Shown here one piece after another: positions 1 to 8,448 of a stretch of DNA of 50,059 nucleotides. Every line of letters starts with the position of its first letter. Positions within the stretch are counted from its first letter, which is position 1. The position numbers and the translations under genes were made by a program. Source of the stretch: JBBRSL01 sp038245435 (GTDB taxonomy: Bacteria; Patescibacteriota; Saccharimonadia; Saccharimonadales; CAIOMD01); contig JBBRSL010000003.1 of assembly GCA_038245435.1 (NCBI GenBank), positions 1 through 50,059 of the forward strand. Reading direction: 5' to 3'. A model generated the notes under the pieces. The model was not told the DNA's origin. It saw nothing but the letters and a program-made list of their open reading frames with translations, and ran no database searches.

Positions 1-1
1 A

Positions 2-79
2 AAAAAATTACAAGAACTGGGCCAAGCACCAAGCGAATATATTGACGCACGATTAGCTACCAAGGTCTACTACAAGTAA
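2..79 (+). CDS. 3' end of an unidentified gene
   Basis: The window opens inside a plus-strand reading frame that runs 25 codons to a TAA stop. The visible tail ends in ...ARLATKVYYK. This is too short to assign a family. It is the only plus-strand gene before 9.4 kb and is convergent with the large ATPase gene ending at 675. It could also be a chance frame, because the start lies outside the window. Confidence 0.5.
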   Translation, partial: KKLQELGQAPSEYIDARLATKVYYK

Positions 80-674
80 TAGTCGCTCCTGCATACTCTT
101 CTCCCCTAATGTTCGCAAAACGTTCATATATTGTAATGCCCCCTTTTGGCAGGGGAATACATATTATTATATCAAAATACAAAAAAAGCAAATATTTATG
201 GAATAAAAGCAAAAAAGGGGAAAAGTATATAAAAATACAAATGTCGTAAAAAATCAAATAGCTGTGGATAACTTGGTTGTGGATGGCATTTGAGCTGTGG
301 ATAGTGAGACTCGCCATAAACGGAGTGACAAATGCTAGATAGAGACTATAGTTTTTGCAAATATACTGCATTTAACAGATAGAGTGCCCCACAGGCAACG
401 CATAGCTAATCAACTATTTACAGTATATGTAAGTCGTAAAAGATATATTGTGCGACATTGTGTCTATGGCTGGGGAACATGCCCTAACGCGTGGTTTTTG
501 TCACCTTTTTTATATTGTCGCCGCCTGCTACTTATTTATTTTGTAAAATTTATAGTAAAGTCACCTACTTTTGCTCTAGTGCGAATAATATCTGTTTTGT
601 GCCAATGCATGATTATCGCTCATTACTATACAAACAATGTTCGTAAATTGTTCATAATATGTACAAATTCTTAC
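80..674. other. 595-bp convergent intergenic region with DnaA-box-like cluster
   Basis: No convincing gene is seen in this AT-rich stretch. It lies between the ends of two convergent genes. It holds three TGTGGAT-core 9-mers in the same orientation (263-271, 278-286, 296-304) and two GTTC-N7-GTTC direct repeats (111-125 and 639-653) near its edges. A 113-codon open frame at 384-725 has no recognisable domain and runs into the neighbouring gene, so it is not called. The region may be regulatory, replication-linked or a site for an unrecognised RNA. Confidence 0.5.
263..304 (+). promoter_or_regulatory. cluster of three DnaA-box-like sites
   Basis: TGTGGATAA (263-271) is the exact reverse complement of the consensus DnaA box TTATCCACA. 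TGTGGATGG (278-286) and TGTGGATAG (296-304) each keep the first seven bases. The spacing is 15 and 18 bp and all share one orientation. The sites are seen directly; binding of DnaA is inferred. Genes to the right mostly point back toward this site, which is not the usual pattern beside an origin. Confidence 0.45.
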
Positions 675-3239
675 TTAGCGCAAATGGAGCACAGTATCGT
701 CAGAAGATTGGGTTGTGGGCTGTGAACTCGGTACTGGGGGTTGTTCTGCAGTTGGTTGAGTAGTTTGAGTTGCTTCTGCTGCCCTTTTGCGGCGTTTACG
801 GCGCTTGGCAGACGCTGACTCTGGTTCGGTATTCGTGGCGTGTAGTACGGCCGCTCCAGCGCTATGGGCAACTGATGGCTTTATGGCGTGATTGTTGTTG
901 CCACTACTTGGGTTTGAGTAAGCAACGCGTCCATTTGTGCTGCCACCGGCTGGCATTAGGGGTTTCATAGGCTCCGTAGCAAGCCGAATAGCGTCCTCGA
1001 CGTACTTTTTATCAGCTGCGTATAGCTCGCGGCTATGAGCGACGATTTGATTCGATAAGTCTTGTTGAACCTGCGGAATATTAAGCGTACCACCCGAAAA
1101 TGCAGTGGTTTTTTCGCCGTTCACACTTAAGCTAGCGACAAATAGGCGGTTATGAAAGTTCGATAAGTCAGCTGCTTCGAATTGCGGTTCGTAGTACTTG
1201 GTTAAAAATGGGCTATCATCTGGGCTCACACGGAACGTTACCATGCTACCAACGTTGCCAAAGACGGCGCTACGGACAGTATCTTCCATTTGTGAAATAT
1301 ATTGGTTGGCAATCGTCAAGTTAAGGCCGTATTTACGGGCTTCGCTCAAAATCACAGCAAAACTATCAGTTGCAAAGTTTTGGAACTCGTCAACATAGAG
1401 GTAAAATGGTCGGCGATCTTCGAGCCTTGGAATATCAGCGCGGCTCATGGCAGCGAGCTGAATCTTGGTTACCAGCATGGCGCCTAAAATTGCGGCGTTG
1501 TCTTCGCCAATACGGCCTTTTGATAGGTTAACAATAAATATTTTGCCTTCATCCATAGCATGACGAATATTAAAGGTACTTTTTGGCTGACCAATGATGT
1601 TTCGCACCAGTGGGTTTGCCGTAAAGGCACCGACCTTGTTAAGTACAGGCGCGACAGCCTCGCTGGCAAACTTTTCGTTCCAGCTGGCAAATTCAGTTAC
1701 CCAAAAGTTTTTAACGACTGGGTCATCAAGATAGCTAATAACATCGTCCCTAAAGCGTTTTTCGGTCAACATGCGCGTTATGTCGAGCATGGTTGAATTT
1801 GGATAATCGAGCAAAGCAAGGATTGTGAAACGCAAAATATATTCGAGGCGGGGGCCCCAACTATCAAACATACGCTTAAGCACGCCTACGAGCTCACTAC
1901 TTACTTGCCCTTTACTGATTGAATCAGTCATTTCGAGTGGGTTAAAGCCAACGGGGTATTCGCTGTCAGCGGGGTTAAAGTATATAACGTCCCCTACCCT
2001 CCGCTCTGGAATGTAGCGCATAATGCTGGTGGCATAATCGCCGTGTGGGTCAATAACGGCAAAACCCTGGTTGTAGTAGATATCGGATAGGGTGAGAAGT
2101 TCAAGCAGCCCCGATTTACCGGTACCAGTTTGGCCCAAAATGTACATGTGACGACCTCTGTCGGCACGGAGTATGCCGAACATGCTGTTGCTACCTCTAA
2201 AATTAGTGCTCCCAAATAAGCTGACTTCATTTTCGGGGTAATCACCAAATGTCGGTAAGGTTGAAGGCGGTTCTGCAGTTTTAGTAGTCGCCCAAACAAT
2301 ATTTGGGGTTTCTACGGTAGTGTGCGGCAAGTGAAACAAGCTGGCGAGCTCTTCTATATTTAAAATATAACCCTTATCAATAAATAAGCGTGCATTGTAG
2401 TCGGCTAATTTTGCGGCCGAAAAGCTCGGGTACTTACTTTCAAAACCATTGAGGTTAGTGGTATTAAATTGTTTAAATGTACCAACCATGGCTTGCATGC
2501 GTAAACGAGCAGTTGTCTGTTCGTTGCCGGCATAAATAATACGGACTTTAACCTGATAGCCAAGCTTACGGCTCTTTTCTTCGATTGCGGTGATACGCGT
2601 TTTGTCGCGTTCGCTTACTTCGTGTACGGCATCTTTACCGGCTTCTGGCGGCTTAAAGAGTGCTCCAAGGGCCTGTGCCATGTAAGTTGCCCCTGATAGA
2701 CCGGCGTTACTAAAGCCTCCCCGCCCTGCCTTAATGCGTGACACCATTTTTGAGCTCGTATGATGCCAATCGTCGCCAATTGGGCGAGCGATAAACTGCA
2801 CCCACATTTCTTCGTTGGGCTGGTCGAGTTTTGAGAGTGTGGCGGTAATGGCGGCAAGTGGGTCAACTTCGAAACTTGGGAAAGTCTTAATCGGTATTGT
2901 CTGGTGATCGGTAAGGGTTAGTTCAGTGCTATAAATCACCTGCTGGTTCATAGTGCGGTTAGAATAATCATCTTCGAGCTGCGATATTTGTGCCGTTGGG
3001 TATTGGGCATATATTTGGCCTTCGACAAAGCTTTGGAGATGTGTCGGTACCCATACGTAAAAACGAATACGCTGGCCTATGGCGGCAATTTCAAAACTTA
3101 TATGGTCGTGTTCGCTGAGCCGTTTAAGGCGCGGCTTTAAAATACCATGCAAAGCGGCGAACATTTGCTCAGCAGCAAGTTCTTTTTTGTCGTTCGTGCG
3201 TGGTATCTCTAAAAGTAGAAGTACAGAATTGGCACTCAT
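675..3239 (-). CDS. VirD4/TraG-HerA-type DNA-transfer ATPase, type IV secretion-like
   Basis: An 854-residue P-loop ATPase of the HerA/FtsK superfamily, resembling CPR proteins annotated as type IV secretory/TraM-recognition proteins. Residues 1-300 form an N-terminal domain of unknown fold. The Walker A motif GQTGTGKS is at 369-376, followed by the typical IDPHGDY segment near 396. The Walker B motif YLYVDEF is near 613-619 with D617 and E618, followed by an ARKYGLNLTIANQ segment typical of TraD/TraG. The last ~60 residues are a basic RRKRRKR patch and a Thr/Gln/Pro-rich tail. Such ATPases couple ATP hydrolysis to DNA or protein translocation at the membrane, but no transmembrane segment is evident here, so membrane recruitment is inferred. 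No other type IV secretion genes lie nearby. It starts at ATG 3239, about 80 bp from the upstream regulator gene. Confidence 0.85.
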   Translation of the reverse strand: MSANSVLLLLEIPRTNDKKELAAEQMFAALHGILKPRLKRLSEHDHISFEIAAIGQRIRFYVWVPTHLQSFVEGQIYAQYPTAQISQLEDDYSNRTMNQQVIYSTELTLTDHQTIPIKTFPSFEVDPLAAITATLSKLDQPNEEMWVQFIARPIGDDWHHTSSKMVSRIKAGRGGFSNAGLSGATYMAQALGALFKPPEAGKDAVHEVSERDKTRITAIEEKSRKLGYQVKVRIIYAGNEQTTARLRMQAMVGTFKQFNTTNLNGFESKYPSFSAAKLADYNARLFIDKGYILNIEELASLFHLPHTTVETPNIVWATTKTAEPPSTLPTFGDYPENEVSLFGSTNFRGSNSMFGILRADRGRHMYILGQTGTGKSGLLELLTLSDIYYNQGFAVIDPHGDYATSIMRYIPERRVGDVIYFNPADSEYPVGFNPLEMTDSISKGQVSSELVGVLKRMFDSWGPRLEYILRFTILALLDYPNSTMLDITRMLTEKRFRDDVISYLDDPVVKNFWVTEFASWNEKFASEAVAPVLNKVGAFTANPLVRNIIGQPKSTFNIRHAMDEGKIFIVNLSKGRIGEDNAAILGAMLVTKIQLAAMSRADIPRLEDRRPFYLYVDEFQNFATDSFAVILSEARKYGLNLTIANQYISQMEDTVRSAVFGNVGSMVTFRVSPDDSPFLTKYYEPQFEAADLSNFHNRLFVASLSVNGEKTTAFSGGTLNIPQVQQDLSNQIVAHSRELYAADKKYVEDAIRLATEPMKPLMPAGGSTNGRVAYSNPSSGNNNHAIKPSVAHSAGAAVLHATNTEPESASAKRRKRRKRAAEATQTTQPTAEQPPVPSSQPTTQSSDDTVLHLR

Positions 3240-3319
3240 AGTGAGATAACCTCAAGCAAAATAGTCACAAGCATTATTATACTACTGTTAGCCGTATAGG
3301 TGAGACTAATTAGTAGGAG

Positions 3320-4369
3320 TTAATCTGCAAGTGCGTACGTTGCTTTTGCGACGCGCTTGAATTGTGGCTTGCCTTGGAGGTTCAAAAGAATAGTTGTTTC
3401 TTTAACGTGACGCTTTTTAAGTACGCGCTTAACAATTTCATCACGGTGGAGTGGCTCGCCTGCATCATCAAGTACCTCTGTTATCATGTCGGCAACGGTT
3501 CCCTTTTTATAGCCCCACTCTTGGAGAGCGTAGATACCACGGCCGATAAGCACGAAGCGCTTGTCTTTGATAAGTTCGTTGTGAATGGCTTGCGTAGTTA
3601 CATCTTTGCGCTTGAATTCGCTGTCACGAATAGCGGCAGCGATTTCATTAAAGTGCATATGGCTGCCATTTTCGTGCAAAATAACATAGATTTTGTCGCG
3701 GATGTTCTTTGGGTTGACCATTGGCCACTTTGTAAGGCCCCAACGGCCGTTAAGGTGTGCCAGGTTCTTTGAGACACTGGCAAGTGCTGCAACGTGAGCG
3801 GTATCGCTGTTATTGACAGCTTTTGCGATAGATTCGATGTCGGTTGGTTTACCAATTTGCTTTACAGCAGTGATAATAGCGGCGACCTGGTCGGTGACTT
3901 GCTTTTTATCGTTTACCTTCTTAACGCCTGCGTTTGCATAGTAATGATCGTTTTCTTCGATGACGCTGAGCTCAGGTGCGAGTTCGCACAAAAACAAAAC
4001 ACGTGACTGCTCTATTTTACTGGCATCTTTTGCGATGCGACCAGCAAGTTCACTGATACGAGCAACGTGCCCATGAGCCGTTAAATCTTCGACAACGGTA
4101 TTCTGAAAAACATCAATTTTAGGTAAGTCGTTGCTTGCAGCAGCGGCTTTAAGACGTATAAGCGCAACTTTTTCGAGCTGACGAACGCGTTCACGCGTAA
4201 TGCCGAGTAACTCACCAATCTGCTCGAGGGTTTCTTTGCGGTCATAAAGGCCAAAACGGCGTGAAATAATCTCACGTTCGCGTTCACGATCAATAGTTTG
4301 GAGGATACCTTTTAAGATAGCTTCGAGTTCAAAAGCTTTGGTAGTTTCTGCTGTTGCGGTTGCGCTCAT
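3320..4369 (-). CDS. Transcription regulator: sigma-70 region 4 fused to HARE-type winged helices
   Basis: A 349-residue protein. Residues ~10-75 match sigma-70 region 4, with an RRFGLYDRKETLEQIGELL segment followed by ITRERVRQLE, the -35-recognition helix-turn-helix. Regions 1.2, 2 and 3 are absent, so it cannot be a complete sigma factor. The C-terminal half (about 225-285 and 288-349) has two winged-helix-like segments resembling HARE-HTH/RNA polymerase delta domains, with the hallmark pattern of residue-spaced phenylalanine/valine and GIYAL and ATYAL endings. The middle is helical and unassigned. It probably binds DNA or RNA polymerase as an accessory factor. It starts at ATG 4369 with a loosely spaced GGAG upstream, and a TTGACT-N17-TAAATT promoter candidate lies about 60-90 bp upstream. 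Confidence 0.75.
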   Translation of the reverse strand: MSATATAETTKAFELEAILKGILQTIDREREREIISRRFGLYDRKETLEQIGELLGITRERVRQLEKVALIRLKAAAASNDLPKIDVFQNTVVEDLTAHGHVARISELAGRIAKDASKIEQSRVLFLCELAPELSVIEENDHYYANAGVKKVNDKKQVTDQVAAIITAVKQIGKPTDIESIAKAVNNSDTAHVAALASVSKNLAHLNGRWGLTKWPMVNPKNIRDKIYVILHENGSHMHFNEIAAAIRDSEFKRKDVTTQAIHNELIKDKRFVLIGRGIYALQEWGYKKGTVADMITEVLDDAGEPLHRDEIVKRVLKKRHVKETTILLNLQGKPQFKRVAKATYALAD

Positions 4370-4640
4370 AGGTATTTTTATAACTCCGTTAAATTATCGA
4401 CTGTATCGTATATTTATATATAATTTACAATATAAATACAGATAAGTCAATACTATGTGTATATAAGTATATTGTAGCACAAAGTAGACATACGTACTAA
4501 ACACGTGGTATCAGAAGCTATCAAGCAATAGCGTAAGCTTTTTGACAATGTATAAACAGGTATCAAGCTTGATTAAGCAACCAAAAAATCGCATTTATTT
4601 AATGTCGATAATCGTAGTATTTGTTGAACAAGTTCAGTAA
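4370..4640. other. 271-bp AT-rich intergenic region
   Basis: This lies between the topA stop and the start of the sigma-region-4 regulator. It carries the candidate minus-strand promoter of the regulator gene (TTGACT and TAAATT with a 17-bp spacer, around 4427-4458). I see no gene and no strong intrinsic terminator for topA. Confidence 0.4.
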
Positions 4641-6935
4641 CTATTTTTTGCGGCGAATAACACGTTTTTTACCGGGTTTGGCATCTTTGAGCATCTGTTG
4701 TGCTTGTTCGAGTGTAATAGTCTTAGGGTCTGTCGTTTTAGGGATACGGGCGTTCTTTTTACCATCGGTAATGTAGGGTCCGTATTGGCCATTAAGAATA
4801 CTAATACCTTCTTTTTCAAAGACTTGGATTTCGCGGTTAGCAATCGTTTCAAGCTTCGCTGCATATAGCTCAAGCGCTTCATCGAGCGTAATGGTAAACG
4901 GATCAAGCGGCTTAATAGATACAAAGAGCTTGCCTATCTGTATATACGGCCCAAAGCGGCCAATATTTGCCTTAATGTCTTCGCCTTCTTTGGTTTGGCC
5001 AACAACACGAGGCAGTTGGAACATCGTTAAGGCTTCGTCGAGAGTAACAGTGGTGATACTGGTGCCGGCGGGCATTGGTGCAAAGTCGAGTTTAATGGTT
5101 TTATCTTCGGTAGGCTCACCGCGTTGCAGCATTGGCCCAAAACGGCCAAAACGGGCATATATAGGCTTACCGCTCTTTGGGTCCTCGCCTATAAGGCGAG
5201 CCTGAGATGTTTCTTGGCGTGAGGCATCGGCGGCTTTTTCGATGAGAGGGTGGAACAGCTTATAAAAATCGGCCATGGCGTCTTGCCAGACAAGCTTGCC
5301 TTCGGCGATTTCGTCAAATGAGCTTTCGGCACGAGCCGTAAAAGCGGGGTCGACGATGGTAGCAAAGTACTTAACTAAAAAATCGGTCGTAATGTCTGCA
5401 AGGTGTGTTGGTAGTAATTTGCCACGGTCGGCACCGTAATGCTCTGTTTGGTCTTCACGGCTAATAGTGTCGTCTTTCAGTTCAAGATGCGTTGCAACGC
5501 GCTCTTCGCCTTCTAAGTCGGCCTTTTCGACATACCCACGAGTTTGAATAGTGCTGATAGTCGGTGCATAGGTGCTCGGGCGGCCAATGCCAAGTTCTTC
5601 GAGTGCCTTAACAAGGCTTGCTTCTGAATAGCGAGCGCCCGGACGTGAAAACGTTTCGTGCGCGGTAATAAGTTGGCGCTCAAGGACATCACCAACGCTT
5701 ACGTTTGGCAAAATCGCATCGTCTTTACCGCCACCGTATACCTTTAAAAAGCCATCAAATTGGAGAATTTCTCCCTTGGCCATAAATATTTCTTTACGAC
5801 CCGAAATAGTAATAGTAACTTCAGTGCGCTGGGTTTTAGCAGCTGCCATTTGGCTGGCGAGCATACGCTTCCATATAAGCTGGTAGAGCTTCTTTTGGCC
5901 AGGGTCATTACCGGCTTCGAGCGTATTAAGATTGGTTGGGCGAATAGCTTCGTGAGCCTCTTGGGCGGATGAGTTTTTGGTTTTGTACTGTCGAACTTGA
6001 TGATACTTTTCGCCGTAGGTCTTTTTAATATAGTCAGCGGCTGCACCGATGGCTAGGCCGGATAAGTTGGTGCTATCGGTACGCATGTAGGTGATATGCC
6101 CTGTTTCGTATAAGCGCTGTGCAAGTGTCATGGTTTGCTTAACGCTAAAACCTAGCTTGCGGGCCGCTTCTTGCTGGAGACTGCTGGTCGTAAATGGTGC
6201 CGATGGGTTGCGTTCGCTGGGCTTTTGGGCGATATCACTTATCGTGAAAACAGCCTTTTTGCAGGCTTCTAAGAATTTTTTGGTATCTGCTTCGTTGTTG
6301 AACTTGTTTGAAAGCTCAGCTTCGAGGTCGATTTTTGCTTTATGGAACAAACCGACAACTTTAAATGAACCAGTTGGGTCAAAGGCTTTAATCTCACGCT
6401 CACGTTCAACAATCAGGCGGACCGCAACAGATTGTACACGGCCGGCGCTGAGGCCTGCCTGGACCTTTTTCCATAATACGGGTGATAGTTCGTAACCAAC
6501 AAGACGGTCAAGCACGCGCCTGGCCTGCTGTGCATTTACAAGATCAATATCAACAGTGCGTGGGTTCGCAACAGCGGCTTTAATGGCGCTTTCGGTGATT
6601 TCGTGGAACACAATGCGCTTGGTCTTTTTAGCATCTAAGCCGAGCGCTTCACAGAGATGCCAGGCTATAGCCTCCCCTTCGCGGTCTTCATCGCTTGCCA
6701 GCCAAACAGTGTCGGCTGCTTTGGCGGCTTTTTTGAGCTCACTGACGACTTTCTTTTTATCTGCAGGAATTTCGTAAGTAGGCTCAAAATGGTTTTCTTT
6801 ATCGATGCTTATGCCCTTTTTGGGCAAATCGCGAATATGACCAAAGCTACTCAATACTTGGTAGTCTTTACCGAGGTATTTTTCAATAGTCTTGGCTTTC
6901 GCCGGTGACTCTACAATGACAAGGTTTTTACTCAT
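4641..6935 (-). CDS. topA: DNA topoisomerase I (type IA)
   Basis: A 764-residue type IA topoisomerase that relaxes negative supercoils through a 5'-phosphotyrosine intermediate. The N-terminus shows the Toprim domain with E9 in VESPAKAKTIEKYLG and the acidic triad DEDREGE at 82-88. The catalytic tyrosine is Y283 in GHITYMRTDST. After about residue 570 there are three Toprim_C-type repeats with RFGRFGP, NIGRFGPYIQ and GQYGPYITDG cores instead of zinc ribbons, then a Lys/Arg-rich tail ending RRKK. The length is normal for a zinc-less enzyme. In many bacteria dprA and topA are adjacent; here a GC-rich cassette lies between them. Confidence 0.97.
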   Translation of the reverse strand: MSKNLVIVESPAKAKTIEKYLGKDYQVLSSFGHIRDLPKKGISIDKENHFEPTYEIPADKKKVVSELKKAAKAADTVWLASDEDREGEAIAWHLCEALGLDAKKTKRIVFHEITESAIKAAVANPRTVDIDLVNAQQARRVLDRLVGYELSPVLWKKVQAGLSAGRVQSVAVRLIVEREREIKAFDPTGSFKVVGLFHKAKIDLEAELSNKFNNEADTKKFLEACKKAVFTISDIAQKPSERNPSAPFTTSSLQQEAARKLGFSVKQTMTLAQRLYETGHITYMRTDSTNLSGLAIGAAADYIKKTYGEKYHQVRQYKTKNSSAQEAHEAIRPTNLNTLEAGNDPGQKKLYQLIWKRMLASQMAAAKTQRTEVTITISGRKEIFMAKGEILQFDGFLKVYGGGKDDAILPNVSVGDVLERQLITAHETFSRPGARYSEASLVKALEELGIGRPSTYAPTISTIQTRGYVEKADLEGEERVATHLELKDDTISREDQTEHYGADRGKLLPTHLADITTDFLVKYFATIVDPAFTARAESSFDEIAEGKLVWQDAMADFYKLFHPLIEKAADASRQETSQARLIGEDPKSGKPIYARFGRFGPMLQRGEPTEDKTIKLDFAPMPAGTSITTVTLDEALTMFQLPRVVGQTKEGEDIKANIGRFGPYIQIGKLFVSIKPLDPFTITLDEALELYAAKLETIANREIQVFEKEGISILNGQYGPYITDGKKNARIPKTTDPKTITLEQAQQMLKDAKPGKKRVIRRKK

Positions 6936-6979
6936 ATATCAATGCTTCACACTACGCGTGTGCGCAGTAAAATGCAAGT

Positions 6980-7036
6980 GCTAAAAATGTAGGCAGCCCC
7001 TACATATGGGCCGTTATGGCCACATGTGAGGGGCTG
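6980..7036 (-). terminator. Intrinsic terminator of the first GC-rich cassette
   Basis: CAGCCCCT (6994-7001) pairs with AGGGGCTG (7029-7036), with further pairing inside (GGGCC with GGCCAC around the loop). On the minus strand the hairpin is followed by a short spacer and a T-run (complement of 6983-6987). It ends transcription of the 101-residue membrane-protein gene before topA. Confidence 0.75.
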
Positions 7037-7102
7037 AGTTTTGTTGAGAAAGAGTCTTGTCGCCACAGGTCATCGTTGCCTGTAGCGAGGTTCGTAGAAC
7101 TG

Positions 7103-7408
7103 CTAGCCGTCGTTCTCGCTGGGTTGCTCGTCGGAAAAACCGCCGAACAGCTTGATGATGCTCAACAAGGCCAGCACGATGCACCCGACTCCCACAAGGA
7201 GTCCGGCCACCGCAAGCGGCAAGCCAATGGAGGTTTTTCCGAAGTCGTAGATCTTGCTGTAGTTCTGGATCATGAGTACCGCACCGGCGGCCCCCATCAC
7301 CAAACCCCAGAAGAGCTCTGAGTAGTTCGGAACATCTTCGGGGAAGTTCTTGTAGAACAACCACGCACAGAGGCTTGCGAACACGAGGCCAAACAGGTAG
7401 GCAATCAT
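7103..7408 (-). CDS. Small GC-rich-cassette membrane protein, 3 TM
   Basis: A 101-residue protein with three hydrophobic segments (about 2-20, 33-50, 60-86) and an acidic hydrophilic tail ending SENDG. No family is recognised. The start at ATG 7408 is fixed by a strong Shine-Dalgarno AGAGGAAA 6-7 bp upstream. Codons end mostly in G or C, unlike the AT-rich third positions of topA and dprA on either side. It has its own promoter (7509-7537), a structured ~100-nt leader and its own terminator, so it is a self-contained unit placed between dprA and topA. Recent acquisition is inferred from composition. Confidence 0.75.
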   Translation of the reverse strand: MIAYLFGLVFASLCAWLFYKNFPEDVPNYSELFWGLVMGAAGAVLMIQNYSKIYDFGKTSIGLPLAVAGLLVGVGCIVLALLSIIKLFGGFSDEQPSENDG

Positions 7409-7508
7409 AAGATTTCCTCTTTCCGCTTTGGACAGGATGTGTGGTGTATGTCAACGTTGTGCTCTTTGCGGCGCTCTTTCTCTAGTAACGGCGCGCAAAG
7501 TAGTTATT

Positions 7509-7537
7509 ACTATATCATAAATAGTTAATTATTTCAA
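7509..7537 (-). promoter_or_regulatory. Promoter of the 101-aa cassette gene, with hairpin leader
   Basis: On the minus strand a TTGAAA -35 (7532-7537) and a TATAGT -10 (7509-7514) are separated by 17 bp. The -35 overlaps the last codons of the dprA remnant. The transcript would begin near 7502. Its leader contains a long inverted repeat (CTTTGCG...CGCAAAG) before the Shine-Dalgarno sequence. Confidence 0.7.
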
Positions 7538-8388
7538 TGCCCAGGTGTCGCCACCGTTAGCTTTAATCTTACCTGTTATTTCTAACATGCTGAGCGTTTG
7601 TTGGTACTCACTCAGCGAAAGCTTAGAGCGCTTATATATAGCTTCGCCATCGTTATAGCCAGCCGTTAGGGCTTGTAAGATGGCGTGCTCGGCAGCGTTT
7701 GCGGCAATAAAGCCATGCGCCGGCGAGGTATCTATGGGTAGCTTAAGCGCTTCGAAGATATCTTCGGCACTAGTTATGGGTGTTGCGCCGGTTTTAATAA
7801 GATTATTGCAGCCTGCACTGTTCGGGTTTGTAATTGGGCCTGGCACTGCCAGCACATCTTTGCCTTGCTCGATAGCAAAGTTGGCGGTGTGCAAGCTGCC
7901 GCTCTTGGCCGCTGCTTCTGTTAAAAGTACAGCGTTTACCATACCGGCAATTAACCTGTTGCGGGCGATAAAGTTGCCTTTAAAACCTGCAATAACTTTT
8001 GGTGGGTATTCGGTCATTAGTGCCCCACCCTAGGTAACTATTTGCTTGGCCAAATTACGATGCGTGCTTGGGTAGATTGTGTCGAGTCCGCTCGGTAACA
8101 CGGCTATGGTGGCTCCACCAGCATCGAGGGCCGCCTGGTGCGCTACAGAATCAATCCCAAGCGATAAACCACTTACAATCACAATACCTCGTGCTGCGCG
8201 GCTCGAACTAAGCTTTCAGTTACAGCGCGGCCGTATTGGCTCAATCGTCGACTCCCAATCACTGCCAGCATGGGTTTTTGTAAAAGCTCAGGCCAATTTT
8301 TAGCCTCAATAAATAGTTCGTGGGGTGGCCCGGGTATCTGTAATAACTGGAGTGGGAAATCTTTGCTGTTAGGGGTTATGTGAAGCAT
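7529..8388 (-). pseudogene. dprA: DprA (DNA-processing protein), frameshifted and with an in-frame stop
   Basis: Joining three frames gives a near full-length DprA, the RecA-loading protein for incoming ssDNA in natural transformation. The N-terminal part begins at ATG 8388 (MLHITPNSKDFP) and contains the GSRRLSQYG nucleotide-binding motif. At about 8190-8204 a 2-nt excess in a GCGC context breaks the frame; the next frame reads RGIVIVSGLSLGIDSVAHQ. At 8030-8032 a TAG interrupts the expected GGALMTEYPP motif, where GAG (Glu) would be usual. The C-terminal part from 8017 is intact to a DprA winged helix ending at 7529. Two independent lesions favour a decayed gene over one sequencing error, but assembly error is not excluded. 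Residual reading from the internal ATG at 8017 would lack the Rossmann core. Confidence 0.85.
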
Positions 8389-8413
8389 AAGCGAAATATA
8401 CTGTGCAATAGTG

Positions 8414-8442
8414 TTGACAAATAAACGAATCAGTGCTATTAT
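8414..8442 (+). promoter_or_regulatory. Consensus promoter of candidate ncRNA 1
   Basis: A perfect TTGACA (8414-8419), a 17-bp spacer and TATTAT (8437-8442). Transcription is expected to start at about 8449. No open frame with a ribosome binding site follows, which supports a non-coding product. It diverges from the dprA remnant. Confidence 0.8.
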
Positions 8443-8448
8443 GTGCAC

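Noticed and set aside
80..674. Firm call of a replication origin
   Set aside because: The DnaA boxes are real matches, but dnaA/dnaN are not visible and gene orientation is opposite to the usual pattern, so only a candidate site is reported.
384..725. 113-codon plus-strand open frame in the first intergenic region
   Set aside because: No Shine-Dalgarno sequence, no recognisable domain, and it overlaps the end of the ATPase gene.
3240..3319. Short gap between the ATPase and regulator genes
   Set aside because: Only a gene spacer with no clear terminator or gene.
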